Below, one piece after another: positions 1 to 6,750 of a stretch of DNA of 45,586 bases. Both the position numbers and the translations under genes were made by a program. The DNA lies in the NCBI GenBank assembly GCA_024401565.1, contig JAKSKU010000020.1, forward strand, positions 1 through 45,586, in the 5' to 3' direction. The notes beneath the pieces were generated by a model. That model did not search any database. It saw only the letters and a list, made by a program, of their open reading frames with translations, and had not been told where the DNA came from. Positions within the stretch are counted from its first letter, which is position 1. Each line of letters opens with the position of its first letter. The DNA comes from Paludibacteraceae bacterium. GTDB lineage: Bacteria > Bacteroidota > Bacteroidia > Bacteroidales > Paludibacteraceae.

Positions 1-142
1 CTTTAACGTTTTTGTTCCTTTTTTATTGTATGACACAGTTTATTTTACAGTCTCCACAGACCATTTTACACTATCTTAAATGATGATTGCTAAAGGCGGA
101 TGACCTTTTGCGATCCTCTTGATTGACGAACAATATTAGTCG

Positions 143-1537
143 TTACTCTGTTACTGGGCGAATAGAACATCCAATATTACCATAGGAATATGATGTTTCT
201 TTATAATCGGAATAGATTTTCAGATTATACCCTCCAATAAAACTATTTACGTCATTAATATATACGTTTGAACTCCAATAATAACCAGATAATCCGTTGT
301 GATTGAGAGAAGTCCCTTCTCTCTTTCCTGCGGCAGGAAGGAATATCCAATTGTTATTATTCATGCTTTCAATCTTATATCCAGATTTGCCATTAATGGT
401 TGTCCATGTCCATATACATTCTTTGTATAGTTCGGCAAAGTCTTCTTTTGTTGGCATTCTCCATTCTTCTCCCCATAGCTTAGATGCGGCATCATAACTT
501 GAACTTAGAATATCCCCCGTTAGTGCTGTTTTATATTTGTATACAGACCCGTTAACCCATGAATTTAAGCTATAATTGTCTATCGAGTAGTCATATTTGT
601 GTGTTGAAGATTCTCCCCACATGTAAAAATCACCATCCTCTTCAATACAAATTGCACCTAAATTGCAAGTCGCCCATTTTAAACCACTAGATAACCCTAG
701 ATCAACATAGTCATGATTATTCACTTTGCCGCTTGTTGGCACACTATAACTTTGTGCTGGTGCTACAACTGGACGTACACATCTTCCTGCATATCTGTTC
801 CCACTTACTAATTCCATTTTGTCTGTATAAACCATCATCATTGCAGTGAGGTAATCGTCAGTATTAAGAGAGGATGACCAATAATACAAGTTACTATTAA
901 TAGATAATTCCTCGGTTGTTCCTGTTATTGGGAAGAATATTGTATTTCCATTTTGATTGGATTTGCCGATGTATCCTTTTGCTCCGCTTTCATTATAATT
1001 GCTGGTGTATGTCCACGTACAGTTTTCTATTAGTTCTTTCCATTGTGATTCTGTTGGAATACACCAAGACACTCCCCATTCTACGGAGGCAACATCATTT
1101 GCTGGATCCAATGTCTTTTTATCATCAAGTACACCACCTTTGGAACTAGTAACATATTTAGTGTATAATGCTATACCTACACTATTCTTTTTCCCGTAGA
1201 ATTTATAATTGGTTATTGTATATACATCTTTTTCTATTGTTTCTCCCCAAGAATAGAAGTTCCCTTTCTTTTTCAAAGAATCCGATCCTACATTGCATGT
1301 GGCCCACATTGTACCACTGGCTAACCCAAGATCCACAAAAGCTTTGTCGTTGATAAATCCCGAGATATTAGATCCTTCTAATACAGAATCCGTATCTTCA
1401 AAAAAAGTGACTTCCGAAACTTCCGCAACGTCATAAGTAACGGTGTTTCCTTTTACTAGACCAACTTGCATAAATGTTTTAGCATACGCAAAAACGCAAA
1501 TGATTAAAGATAACGAAATGAATAAAGTTTTTCTCAT
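143..1537 (-). CDS. Secreted protein with two tandem FISUMP domains
   Basis: A 464-residue protein with an N-terminal signal peptide (about residues 1-19, hydrophobic FISLSLIICVFAYA core). A short segment with the pattern seen in many Bacteroidales surface proteins follows (GNTVTYDVAEVSEVTFF). Two copies of a Fibrobacter succinogenes major paralogous (FISUMP) domain make up the rest, at about residues 62-260 and 272-464. Each copy opens with VDLGL(A/S)SG(T/L)(M/K)WATCN and contains a WGE motif, a W(C/R)(I/M)PT motif and a YWSS motif, and ends in a (C)(V/I)RPV motif. The domain is related to C-type-lectin-like/formylglycine-fold proteins and is usually found on exported proteins; no enzymatic role is established. 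Cys residues are conserved in both copies (WATCN, CxRPV), so each probably forms a disulfide in the periplasm or outside the cell. The gene stands alone and its substrate is unknown. Confidence 0.8.
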   Translation of the reverse strand: MRKTLFISLSLIICVFAYAKTFMQVGLVKGNTVTYDVAEVSEVTFFEDTDSVLEGSNISGFINDKAFVDLGLASGTMWATCNVGSDSLKKKGNFYSWGETIEKDVYTITNYKFYGKKNSVGIALYTKYVTSSKGGVLDDKKTLDPANDVASVEWGVSWCIPTESQWKELIENCTWTYTSNYNESGAKGYIGKSNQNGNTIFFPITGTTEELSINSNLYYWSSSLNTDDYLTAMMMVYTDKMELVSGNRYAGRCVRPVVAPAQSYSVPTSGKVNNHDYVDLGLSSGLKWATCNLGAICIEEDGDFYMWGESSTHKYDYSIDNYSLNSWVNGSVYKYKTALTGDILSSSYDAASKLWGEEWRMPTKEDFAELYKECIWTWTTINGKSGYKIESMNNNNWIFLPAAGKREGTSLNHNGLSGYYWSSNVYINDVNSFIGGYNLKIYSDYKETSYSYGNIGCSIRPVTE

Positions 1538-1616
1538 ATTATTTACGTATTTTTATCCTTTTATGATTGTCCTTATATTTCGAATTAAAGTGTAGGTGTA
1601 ATATAGTGCAACACCA

Positions 1617-2420
1617 TTATTTTTTAGATATTTCCCTAAATTTATATTCCATATCGCAATATAGAGTCCCGTTGTTTATTCCTAAAATATCGAGTTGATT
1701 CAATATTTTCTCTTTGTCTCCTTTATGAATATGGATTTCCTTGCTTAATTCAGTGATGTTGTGTTTGATAACACGTTTTGTTATAATTTCCGTATTGTTA
1801 GAAACTCCCCCAACGATTATAAAAGCTCCGGATTGAGCCTTTATCCTCTCATTGTTTCTTTTGGGATTTACAAAAAAGTAGCAATTCCAATGCTCTTCTT
1901 TGATTCTGCTTTCTTCAAAATTACGTTCTTGTTTTATTTGATGTACTAATTCCCATCGAGAAGTTGATTCTTCACATTTAGCCAAATTTGAAAGCATTGT
2001 GACGCAATCACTATCATAATTTTTTATATCATGAGATTTTGTCTTAAAGCATAATACACTTGCATCTTTATCCTTGCTGTTGTCATCGCAACATGCAAAA
2101 AAAAGAGCCACTAATGGATTATATGTAACATCAAGAAGTCTTGTTGGTAATCTGTAATGTTGCATCTTTACCAATTTGTCGAAAGTCGTCATATCAGATG
2201 AGAATTCTTCTGATAATAGACTTGATGATTGATAGAACAAGTTTTCTTCGTCGCTAAGATTACCATCTCTAAAAACGGACGGTAATAAATCCCATTCTTC
2301 ATCCGCATGCCCACGAAAAAAATGAGTGATGCCCTTTTCTTCTTTTTCACCAATATATAGATATAAATCCTTTAGAAATTCATCTACTGATTTTACATAT
2401 GTTTTATCGTTACACGGCAT
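1617..2420 (-). CDS. FRG-domain protein
   Basis: A 267-residue soluble protein without a signal peptide or membrane segment. The FRG domain is visible from about residue 34: FFRGHADEEWDLLPSVFR gives the name-giving F-R-G motif, and MQHYRLPTRLLDVTYNPLVA further on is the second conserved block of the family (HxGxPTRLLDxTxxPxxA; here HYRLPTRLLD). The FRG domain has no proven biochemical activity. It occurs in phage-, plasmid- and defence-linked proteins, and a role in stress or defence is inference only. It lies in an AT-rich minus-strand run with a small HTH gene and a toxin-antitoxin pair, which fits an accessory island. No partner gene is fused or overlapping. Confidence 0.75.
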   Translation of the reverse strand: MPCNDKTYVKSVDEFLKDLYLYIGEKEEKGITHFFRGHADEEWDLLPSVFRDGNLSDEENLFYQSSSLLSEEFSSDMTTFDKLVKMQHYRLPTRLLDVTYNPLVALFFACCDDNSKDKDASVLCFKTKSHDIKNYDSDCVTMLSNLAKCEESTSRWELVHQIKQERNFEESRIKEEHWNCYFFVNPKRNNERIKAQSGAFIIVGGVSNNTEIITKRVIKHNITELSKEIHIHKGDKEKILNQLDILGINNGTLYCDMEYKFREISKK

Positions 2421-2523
2421 ACATTAATATATTTTATTGTTCATGTCATCGCAAAGTAAAACATTTATATGTAATTGTTTGTTAACATTCCGTCGCCTAA
2501 CTCCCTACATATAGTCATTTACA

Positions 2524-2745
2524 CTACACTTCTTTCATCTTCTCACTTAAGTCGGCAAAAAAGTCGTGGCCTAAAACTTCACTGATGCGTTGGATTTGTT
2601 GTGAATGCAGACTTGCACTCCCTAAGATTTCATAAACATGTGTTCGGCAACAGGGGATTCTTCTTCCTAATTCAGATTTAGATATACCGTTACTTTTCAT
2701 AAATGAGGCTATCATGTTTCCTATATGTATTTGTTCTCCTTTCAT
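2524..2745 (-). CDS. Small helix-turn-helix protein (XRE-like)
   Basis: A 73-residue protein. Residues 7-60 look like a compact XRE/Cro-type helix-turn-helix: IGNMIASFMKSNGISKSELGRR, then a recognition helix region (CCRTHVYEIL), then SQQIQRISEVLGHDFF, which matches the usual fourth-helix pattern (LxxISxxLxxDFF). It has no second domain, so it may be a stand-alone regulator or a remnant. The next upstream sequence is a long self-complementary segment (2766-2910) that would form the 5' leader of this mRNA. Two adjacent Cys in the recognition helix are unusual. Its target is unknown; autoregulation is plausible. Confidence 0.65.
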   Translation of the reverse strand: MKGEQIHIGNMIASFMKSNGISKSELGRRIPCCRTHVYEILGSASLHSQQIQRISEVLGHDFFADLSEKMKEV

Positions 2746-2765
2746 ATTCTGGCGTTTTATGAAAA

Positions 2766-2910
2766 GAAGCGTGGGACATCATTGGTATTCCCAGGTATCG
2801 CCAAACACCCATACAACTACAATGACACCCACGCATAACACGCAGGCGTCCACTTGATAGTTGTATTACAAAAATTGGCGATTTCGGGAATACACTAAAG
2901 CGAACGCTTC
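2766..2910 (-). other. 145-nt self-complementary segment upstream of the small HTH gene
   Basis: Colinear nested inverted repeats can be read directly. GAAGCGT (2766-2772) pairs with ACGCTTC (2904-2910). The block at 2785-2804 (GTATTCCC...ATCGCCAA) pairs with 2875-2893 (TTGGCGAT...GGGAATAC), with a small internal loop. ATACAACTA (2811-2819) pairs with TAGTTGTAT (2858-2866), and ACGC (2831-2834) with GCGT (2846-2849). The order is what one RNA or DNA foldback needs. It ends about 20 nt before the HTH gene's ATG on the minus strand and starts just after the PIN toxin's stop. It could be a structured 5' leader, a small RNA, or a MITE-like element with terminal inverted repeats. Confidence 0.55.
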
Positions 2911-2949
2911 TAATTATTATTTATGTATATTAATCTATCTTTCTGGTTT

Positions 2950-3357
2950 TTAATCTAATGTTTTTACAAATTCATCAATACCCATTACTTCCACTTTGGG
3001 GAATTCTATGGTTTTCAAAATATCAAAGTGCCTATCTTCTGACACGATACATTTTGCGTTTGATACAATAGCACAATCAACAAATTTGTTGTCATCTTCA
3101 TCTTGCTGGATTAGACGGAAACGGAAATGAGGGTCAAGCTTCTCAACATTATTGCGTGTTAAAATGGTGTATATCACCATTCCTGCAACTTTTGAATTGA
3201 TGTTTCTCGCAATCACTTCTTCGTACTCTTCCAAAATGTCGTTACTTACGCAAAGCACAAAGTTGCCAGAGATGAAAGATTTCCACACTTTATGGTAATG
3301 TGTTTTTGCGGAAATTGCCATGATTAGGCAATTTGTATCTAATACGATTTTGTCCAT
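2950..3357 (-). CDS. PIN-domain toxin of a type II toxin-antitoxin pair
   Basis: A 135-residue PIN-domain ribonuclease of the 'putative toxin-antitoxin system toxin component, PIN family' type. Metal-binding acidic residues are visible: Asp7 in IVLDTNCLI, the acidic helix DILEEYEEVI near residue 40, the DEDDNKFVDCAI block near residue 90 and SEDRHF near residue 107. PIN toxins cleave RNA with Mg2+/Mn2+, usually tRNA or mRNA; the target here is unknown. The upstream gene, three nucleotides away on the same strand, encodes the likely antitoxin, so the two are translated from one mRNA. Length is normal for the family and all acidic positions look intact, so the toxin should be active. Confidence 0.82.
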   Translation of the reverse strand: MDKIVLDTNCLIMAISAKTHYHKVWKSFISGNFVLCVSNDILEEYEEVIARNINSKVAGMVIYTILTRNNVEKLDPHFRFRLIQQDEDDNKFVDCAIVSNAKCIVSEDRHFDILKTIEFPKVEVMGIDEFVKTLD

Positions 3358-3360
3358 TAC

Positions 3361-3579
3361 TTATTTGTATGGAGTCCTTTCGTGTAGGTTTCTGAAACTT
3401 TCTACTTTTTCTTCTGTCATTTCTCCTGATTCCCACAATTGATTCATTTCTTTCTCTAATTCAGAAGCAAAAAAATTGGAGATCACTTGTTTCAAATCGG
3501 CAAGTGCTTCTTGTGACTTGACAAATGACATCATGTCAAGTATCTCTATTTGGGCGTTATTTAATGTTGTTGATTGCAT
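3361..3579 (-). CDS. Antitoxin partner of the PIN toxin
   Basis: A 72-residue acidic, helix-rich protein (LNNAQIEILDMMSFVKSQEA..., ending NLHERTPYK). Short proteins of this shape directly precede PIN-family toxins in many Bacteroidetes. A longer reading frame extends upstream to 3627, but the start at 3579 is preferred because a good Bacteroidetes promoter (3597-3628) lies inside that extension. The stop codon is separated by 3 nt from the toxin's ATG, so translation is probably coupled. The N-terminal part would bind DNA or form the dimer and the C-terminal tail would wrap the toxin, as in other type II antitoxins; this is inference, as no classical DNA-binding motif can be seen. Confidence 0.7.
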   Translation of the reverse strand: MQSTTLNNAQIEILDMMSFVKSQEALADLKQVISNFFASELEKEMNQLWESGEMTEEKVESFRNLHERTPYK

Positions 3580-3596
3580 AGCTATAGTATTTTGGG

Positions 3597-3628
3597 CAAA
3601 ATTACAATTTGAAAACGGAAATCGCAAA
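3597..3628 (-). promoter_or_regulatory. Promoter of the toxin-antitoxin operon
   Basis: On the minus strand the -33 box TTTG (3625-3628) and -7 box TAATTTTG (3597-3604) are separated by 20 bp, matching the Bacteroidetes consensus TTTG-N19-21-TAnnTTTG. The antitoxin ATG lies about 18 nt downstream of the -7 box. Confidence 0.65.
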
Positions 3629-3703
3629 TTATTATTATTTCTCCCTTTACGTAGTTTGACTTCCTGACTAATGTAGTTCTGTTGTTGTATTGAGATAACG
3701 CTG

Positions 3704-3746
3704 AAAGTATGTAAATCTAAAAGTAAAATTTAGATTTACATACTTT
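3704..3746. repeat. 43-bp hairpin, copy A, at the 3' end of the AAA_14 gene
   Basis: Perfect 18-bp inverted repeat: arms 3704-3721 and 3729-3746 with the 7-nt loop AGTAAAA. It contains the stop codon of the ATPase gene (3736-3738). The same hairpin recurs at 4905-4947 on the other side of the gene, with the same length and loop. Confidence 0.85.
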
Positions 3747-4893
3747 GATTGATGCTTTTGATCAGGTCGGGGATACTTACTACTTGGATGTTCTCGTTTA
3801 TTGAATATGAAGAATCAACGGGTGCTACTACATAAACTTTATTGGGGTTTATGTCTTCTATCGCGTTGTATGTGCCTCTTTGTAAAGAAGGTGCTGTAGA
3901 AGTCTTACACTCTATCGCATATACGTTGCCTCTTAATGTAACAACAAAATCCATTTCTATTCCATTTGACGTACGATAGTAGCAAATGTCAGCCTGTGGA
4001 AAATTTCCCTTTAAGTTTGATAATACCATCTGCTCCCAAATGGCACCAAAAACAGAATTCCCCAATAGTTGGTTGCTTGTTGAAATTCCGAGTAGAGCTG
4101 TAGTCATACCAGAATCTGCCACATACACTTTAGGGGATTTTGTCATTCTCTTCCCCATATTAGAGAAATATGGTCGAACGACATAAACCATATATGTGCT
4201 TTCCAACAAGTCTATATAATTAGAAATGCTTACATTGCTTAAATCCAACGAGTTCCCAAGTGCAGTGTAGTTGACTGTCTGTCCATTGTTTCCTGCTAAC
4301 ATCATCCACAATCTTCTCATCATAGCAGGTGTGAAGTTTCTCCACTGCAAAAGATCGCGCTCCAGAAAAGTGGTGATGAAATTTTCTCTCCACTCCATTG
4401 AATATTCGTCCTCGATAAGTATACTTCTAGGAAATGTCCCCTTCAAACAACAGTCTAAAAGTGATACTCTGTCTTCTATCTCGTTGATCAAGAAGGGGGT
4501 TAAGTGCTTATATACAATTCTGCCAGCCAAGGATTCTGAACTTTGCCTAAGTAAATCTCTTGAAGCTGAACCTAACAAAAGGAATACTCCGTTTCTTTCT
4601 GCCTTGTCAACCCAATACCTAATTATTTTAAACAGGTCTGGTTTGCGTTGTACCTCATCTATGCATATAAGTTTATCTGAATTATTAGAAAAAAACATCT
4701 CTGGATCAGACAATTTTCTAAGGTCGGCATCACGTTCAATGTCCAACATTACTACATCGTCTCTCCCCTGTAAAAGATGCTTTACGAGGGTTGACTTTCC
4801 ACACTGACGAGGCCCCGTAATAGCCACAACTGGGAATTTTTTTAATGCAGATTCAACTTCTGTTTCTATTTTTCTATGGATGTATTCTGTCAT
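3736..4893 (-). CDS. AAA_14 / DUF4143 family ATPase
   Basis: A 385-residue protein. Residues 20-150 form an AAA_14 ATPase: Walker A GPRQCGKSTLVKHL, Walker B LICIDEVQRKPDLF, and a sensor-like GSASRDLL block. The C-terminal DUF4143 domain (about residues 190-370) contains the pattern GIEMDFVV followed by AIECKTS, which resembles the D...ExK core of PD-(D/E)XK nuclease folds. Members are common, often in many copies, in Bacteroidetes and archaea; their function is unknown and they are often annotated 'ATP-binding protein'. The gene stands alone, begins 12 nt from one 43-bp hairpin and ends inside an almost identical one, so gene plus hairpins look like one 1.24-kb unit. Key motifs are intact. 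Confidence 0.85.
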   Translation of the reverse strand: MTEYIHRKIETEVESALKKFPVVAITGPRQCGKSTLVKHLLQGRDDVVMLDIERDADLRKLSDPEMFFSNNSDKLICIDEVQRKPDLFKIIRYWVDKAERNGVFLLLGSASRDLLRQSSESLAGRIVYKHLTPFLINEIEDRVSLLDCCLKGTFPRSILIEDEYSMEWRENFITTFLERDLLQWRNFTPAMMRRLWMMLAGNNGQTVNYTALGNSLDLSNVSISNYIDLLESTYMVYVVRPYFSNMGKRMTKSPKVYVADSGMTTALLGISTSNQLLGNSVFGAIWEQMVLSNLKGNFPQADICYYRTSNGIEMDFVVTLRGNVYAIECKTSTAPSLQRGTYNAIEDINPNKVYVVAPVDSSYSINENIQVVSIPDLIKSINQSM

Positions 4894-4904
4894 AATTGCT
4901 ATTA

Positions 4905-4947
4905 AAAGTATGCAAATTTAAAAGTAAAATTTAGATTTGCATACTTT
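4905..4947. repeat. 43-bp hairpin, copy B, at the 5' end of the AAA_14 gene
   Basis: Arms 4905-4922 and 4930-4947 (17 of 18 pairs Watson-Crick, one G-T/A-C change) with the loop AGTAAAA, identical to the loop of copy A. At stem position 9 copy A has T-A and copy B has C-G, a paired change that keeps the stem. On the minus strand it would sit in the 5' leader of the ATPase mRNA. Confidence 0.82.
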
Positions 4948-4986
4948 GGTTGGGAATTTATTCGCCCAACTCTACAAATTTATTAA

Positions 4987-5097
4987 ATTTTATACGTCTA
5001 AAGACCGATAAAAATCAAGATTTCCCCAATTTTATACGTCCATAGACCGATAAAATTTAAAATAATTTAATTTTATACGTCTATAGACCGATAAAAT
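4987..5097. repeat. Three evenly spaced 28-29 bp quasi-palindromes
   Basis: Copies at 4987-5015, 5029-5056 and 5070-5097. Each reads ATTTTATACGTC, then (T/C)A(T/A)AGAC, then CGATAAAA(T). Ends ATTTTAT/ATAAAAT and centre GTCTATAGAC are inverted repeats, while the AC/CG positions between them break perfect symmetry. Starts are 42 and 41 bp apart, four turns of B-DNA. They lie between the ATPase 5' hairpin and the terminator of the helicase gene. A dimeric DNA-binding protein array is the simplest reading; the regulator is unknown. Confidence 0.7.
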
Positions 5098-5101
5098 TGT
5101 A

Positions 5102-5139
5102 AAAATCCCCGATATTCCGCCAGGAATATCGGGGATTTT
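5102..5139. terminator. Strong, probably bidirectional, terminator
   Basis: Perfect 17-bp stem (5102-5118 with 5123-5139) and a 4-nt GCCA loop. A-rich and T-rich ends flank a GC-rich core (TCCCCGATATTCC), so it works on either strand. It lies 33 bp beyond the stop codon of the minus-strand RNA helicase gene. Confidence 0.85.
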
Positions 5140-5172
5140 ATAATTAAGCATTCAGCATTTCTAATTTAGCAT

Positions 5173-6468
5173 TTACTTCGCTATCTCTACCTTTGCTTTT
5201 CCTCCCTTGATCTTCGCTCCATCAAGTTTTTTGATTGCTGCGAATGCTTTGTCGGATTTGATGGTGACGTGGGAATAATGGTCGTATAGCAGGATCATTC
5301 CGACGTCTTCTTTTGCCAACTCGGCTGTCTTGATGACGAATCCTGCGACGTCGCCACGGCTGATCTTCTCTTTCTTTCCACGGCTGATATAGATCGGCGT
5401 GAATTCGGATTTCAACACGTTGTTTGTCGGCTCGAATTTGTATTCTTCGATTTTCTTTGGCAAGAACTCTGGCAAACTAAACTCTCTATAGATCATCACG
5501 TAAGCTGTACCAGACGCTGCTTGACGCGCTGTTCGTCCGTTACGGTGTGTGAAGGTCTCGAGTGTGTTTGGCATCTCGAAATGGACGACGTGTTTCACCT
5601 GTGAGATATCCAATCCACGTGCAGCCAAATCGGTTGTGACGAGGATTGCCGAACAGCCTGACGCAAACATGAATAGTGCTCGCTCACGGTCTTTCTGCTC
5701 TAGTTTGCCGTGGTATACCACGACGTCGTGTCCGTCTTTCTCCAATGCTGTTGCCACGCGTTCCACTGTGTCGCGGAAGTTGCAGAAGACGATTGTGCTC
5801 TCGTTGTTGAATGTAGTGACAAGTCCCTGAAGCGTAGGGAGTTTGTCTTTCTCTGGCGACGTTACTCGCATCAGTTTCAAGTTGTCGTTTGGAGTCTCAG
5901 TTGTGAAATCCAACGTCTCGATTGCTTTGTCTCCTGTCCAAGGTGTGATGTCGACGCTGCTTGTGGCTGATACGAAGATTCGTTTGTCGACGGATGTCAG
6001 ACTGTCGTTGATGCTCTGCATCTCGGCTGAGAATCCCATCTCAAGAGCCTTGTCAAACTCATCCACTACCCATGTGTTGATTGTCGACGCTGCAAATGTC
6101 TGTCGACGGATGTGGTCGAGCACACGACCTGGTGTGCCAATCACAATGGATGGCTTCTCACGCAATCGTTTCTCTTCCTCAGCAGTGGAGTGTCCACCAC
6201 ATAGTAGCGTCGCCTTAATGCCTGATTTCAAACTGCGTAACACTTCAAATATCTGTTGCGACAGTTCACGTGACGGAGACAGAATCAATGCCGTCGAACC
6301 GTTTTTCACCACGTCGGCACAAAGCGGAAGAAGGAAAGCGAGTGTCTTTCCCGAACCGGTAGGCGAGAGTAGCAGGATAGCGTCCTTCTTAGGATAGACC
6401 TCCTGCATCTTCACCTGCATTTCGTTTAGCTGGGCAATGCCAGCATTCTTTATATATTCGTTGATCAT
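5173..6468 (-). CDS. DEAD-box-type RNA helicase with DbpA-like C-terminal domain
   Basis: A 431-residue ATP-dependent RNA helicase. Visible motifs in order: Q motif region (IAQLNEMQ), motif I SPTGSGKT (Lys41), PSREL, GTPGR (about 111-115), motif II VDEFD (residues 135-139, so DEFD in place of DEAD), motif III SAT (167-169), TDLAARGLDIS and HRNGRTAR. Residues from about 355 to the end (FVIKTAELAKEDVGMI...IKKLDGAKIKGGKAKVEIAK) fit a DbpA RNA-binding domain, which directs DbpA to 23S rRNA during large-subunit assembly; a ribosome-assembly role here is inferred. The gene has its own promoter (6562-6591) and a strong terminator downstream. It is slightly shorter than E. coli DbpA (457 residues). 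Confidence 0.88.
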   Translation of the reverse strand: MINEYIKNAGIAQLNEMQVKMQEVYPKKDAILLLSPTGSGKTLAFLLPLCADVVKNGSTALILSPSRELSQQIFEVLRSLKSGIKATLLCGGHSTAEEEKRLREKPSIVIGTPGRVLDHIRRQTFAASTINTWVVDEFDKALEMGFSAEMQSINDSLTSVDKRIFVSATSSVDITPWTGDKAIETLDFTTETPNDNLKLMRVTSPEKDKLPTLQGLVTTFNNESTIVFCNFRDTVERVATALEKDGHDVVVYHGKLEQKDRERALFMFASGCSAILVTTDLAARGLDISQVKHVVHFEMPNTLETFTHRNGRTARQAASGTAYVMIYREFSLPEFLPKKIEEYKFEPTNNVLKSEFTPIYISRGKKEKISRGDVAGFVIKTAELAKEDVGMILLYDHYSHVTIKSDKAFAAIKKLDGAKIKGGKAKVEIAK

Positions 6469-6561
6469 TTTTGTCTTAATTTTAGTTTGATAATAGGGTT
6501 AATTATTCGGACAAAATGTGCAAAAAAGAGTGTTGATTTTTACCTTTGTCGTTTGATGATG

Positions 6562-6591
6562 CAAAGATATTAATAATAAGCAACTTACAAG
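6562..6591 (-). promoter_or_regulatory. Promoter of the RNA helicase gene
   Basis: Minus-strand -7 box TATCTTTG (6562-6569) with a partial -33 box CTTG (6588-6591) 18 bp upstream. It leaves a leader of about 90 nt before the ATG at 6468. Confidence 0.5.
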
Positions 6592-6600
6592 AGATATTTA

Positions 6601-6684
6601 CATTTTTCTTGGGGAACAAACGCCCAAAATCAACACTTTTCTTGGGGAACAAACGCCCTTAAACTACATTTTTCTTGGGAAACG
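6601..6684. repeat. Short direct repeats (CTTGGGGAACAAACGCCC units)
   Basis: The unit TTTTTCTTGGGGAACAAA plus CGCCC occurs at 6601-6625, again at about 6634-6658, and a decayed copy at 6666-6684. Spacing is about 33 bp. The copies lie in the spacer between recG and the helicase gene. No coding potential is seen; function unknown. Confidence 0.7.
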
Positions 6685-6695
6685 ATATTGTCAAA

Positions 6696-6715
6696 AGACG
6701 CACGACCGTGCGTCT
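6696..6715. repeat. AGACG...CGTCT hairpin (intergenic repeat family)
   Basis: Nine-bp arms AGACGCACG/CGTGCGTCT around a 2-nt centre. Variants of this hairpin recur in several other spacers of the window (10914-10937, 12932-12953, 14501-14523, 24091-24106, 28060-28073). It is followed by short ATTATGAATTATGCATTATAA-like AT repeats up to the recG stop codon. Confidence 0.7.
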
Positions 6716-6750
6716 CTACGAATTATGAATTATGCATTATAAATTATGCA

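Noticed and set aside
1-142. Partial gene at left edge
   Set aside because: No frame continues from the edge with a recognisable protein; the stretch appears to be a spacer downstream of the FISUMP gene.
4271-4807. 178-residue plus-strand ORF inside the ATPase gene
   Set aside because: Shadow of the AAA_14 gene; it lacks a promoter and any domain, whereas the minus frame has intact Walker motifs.
4987-5097. CRISPR-like array of three repeats
   Set aside because: Gaps are only 12-13 bp and A/T-rich, repeats are near-palindromic over their length, and no cas genes are present.
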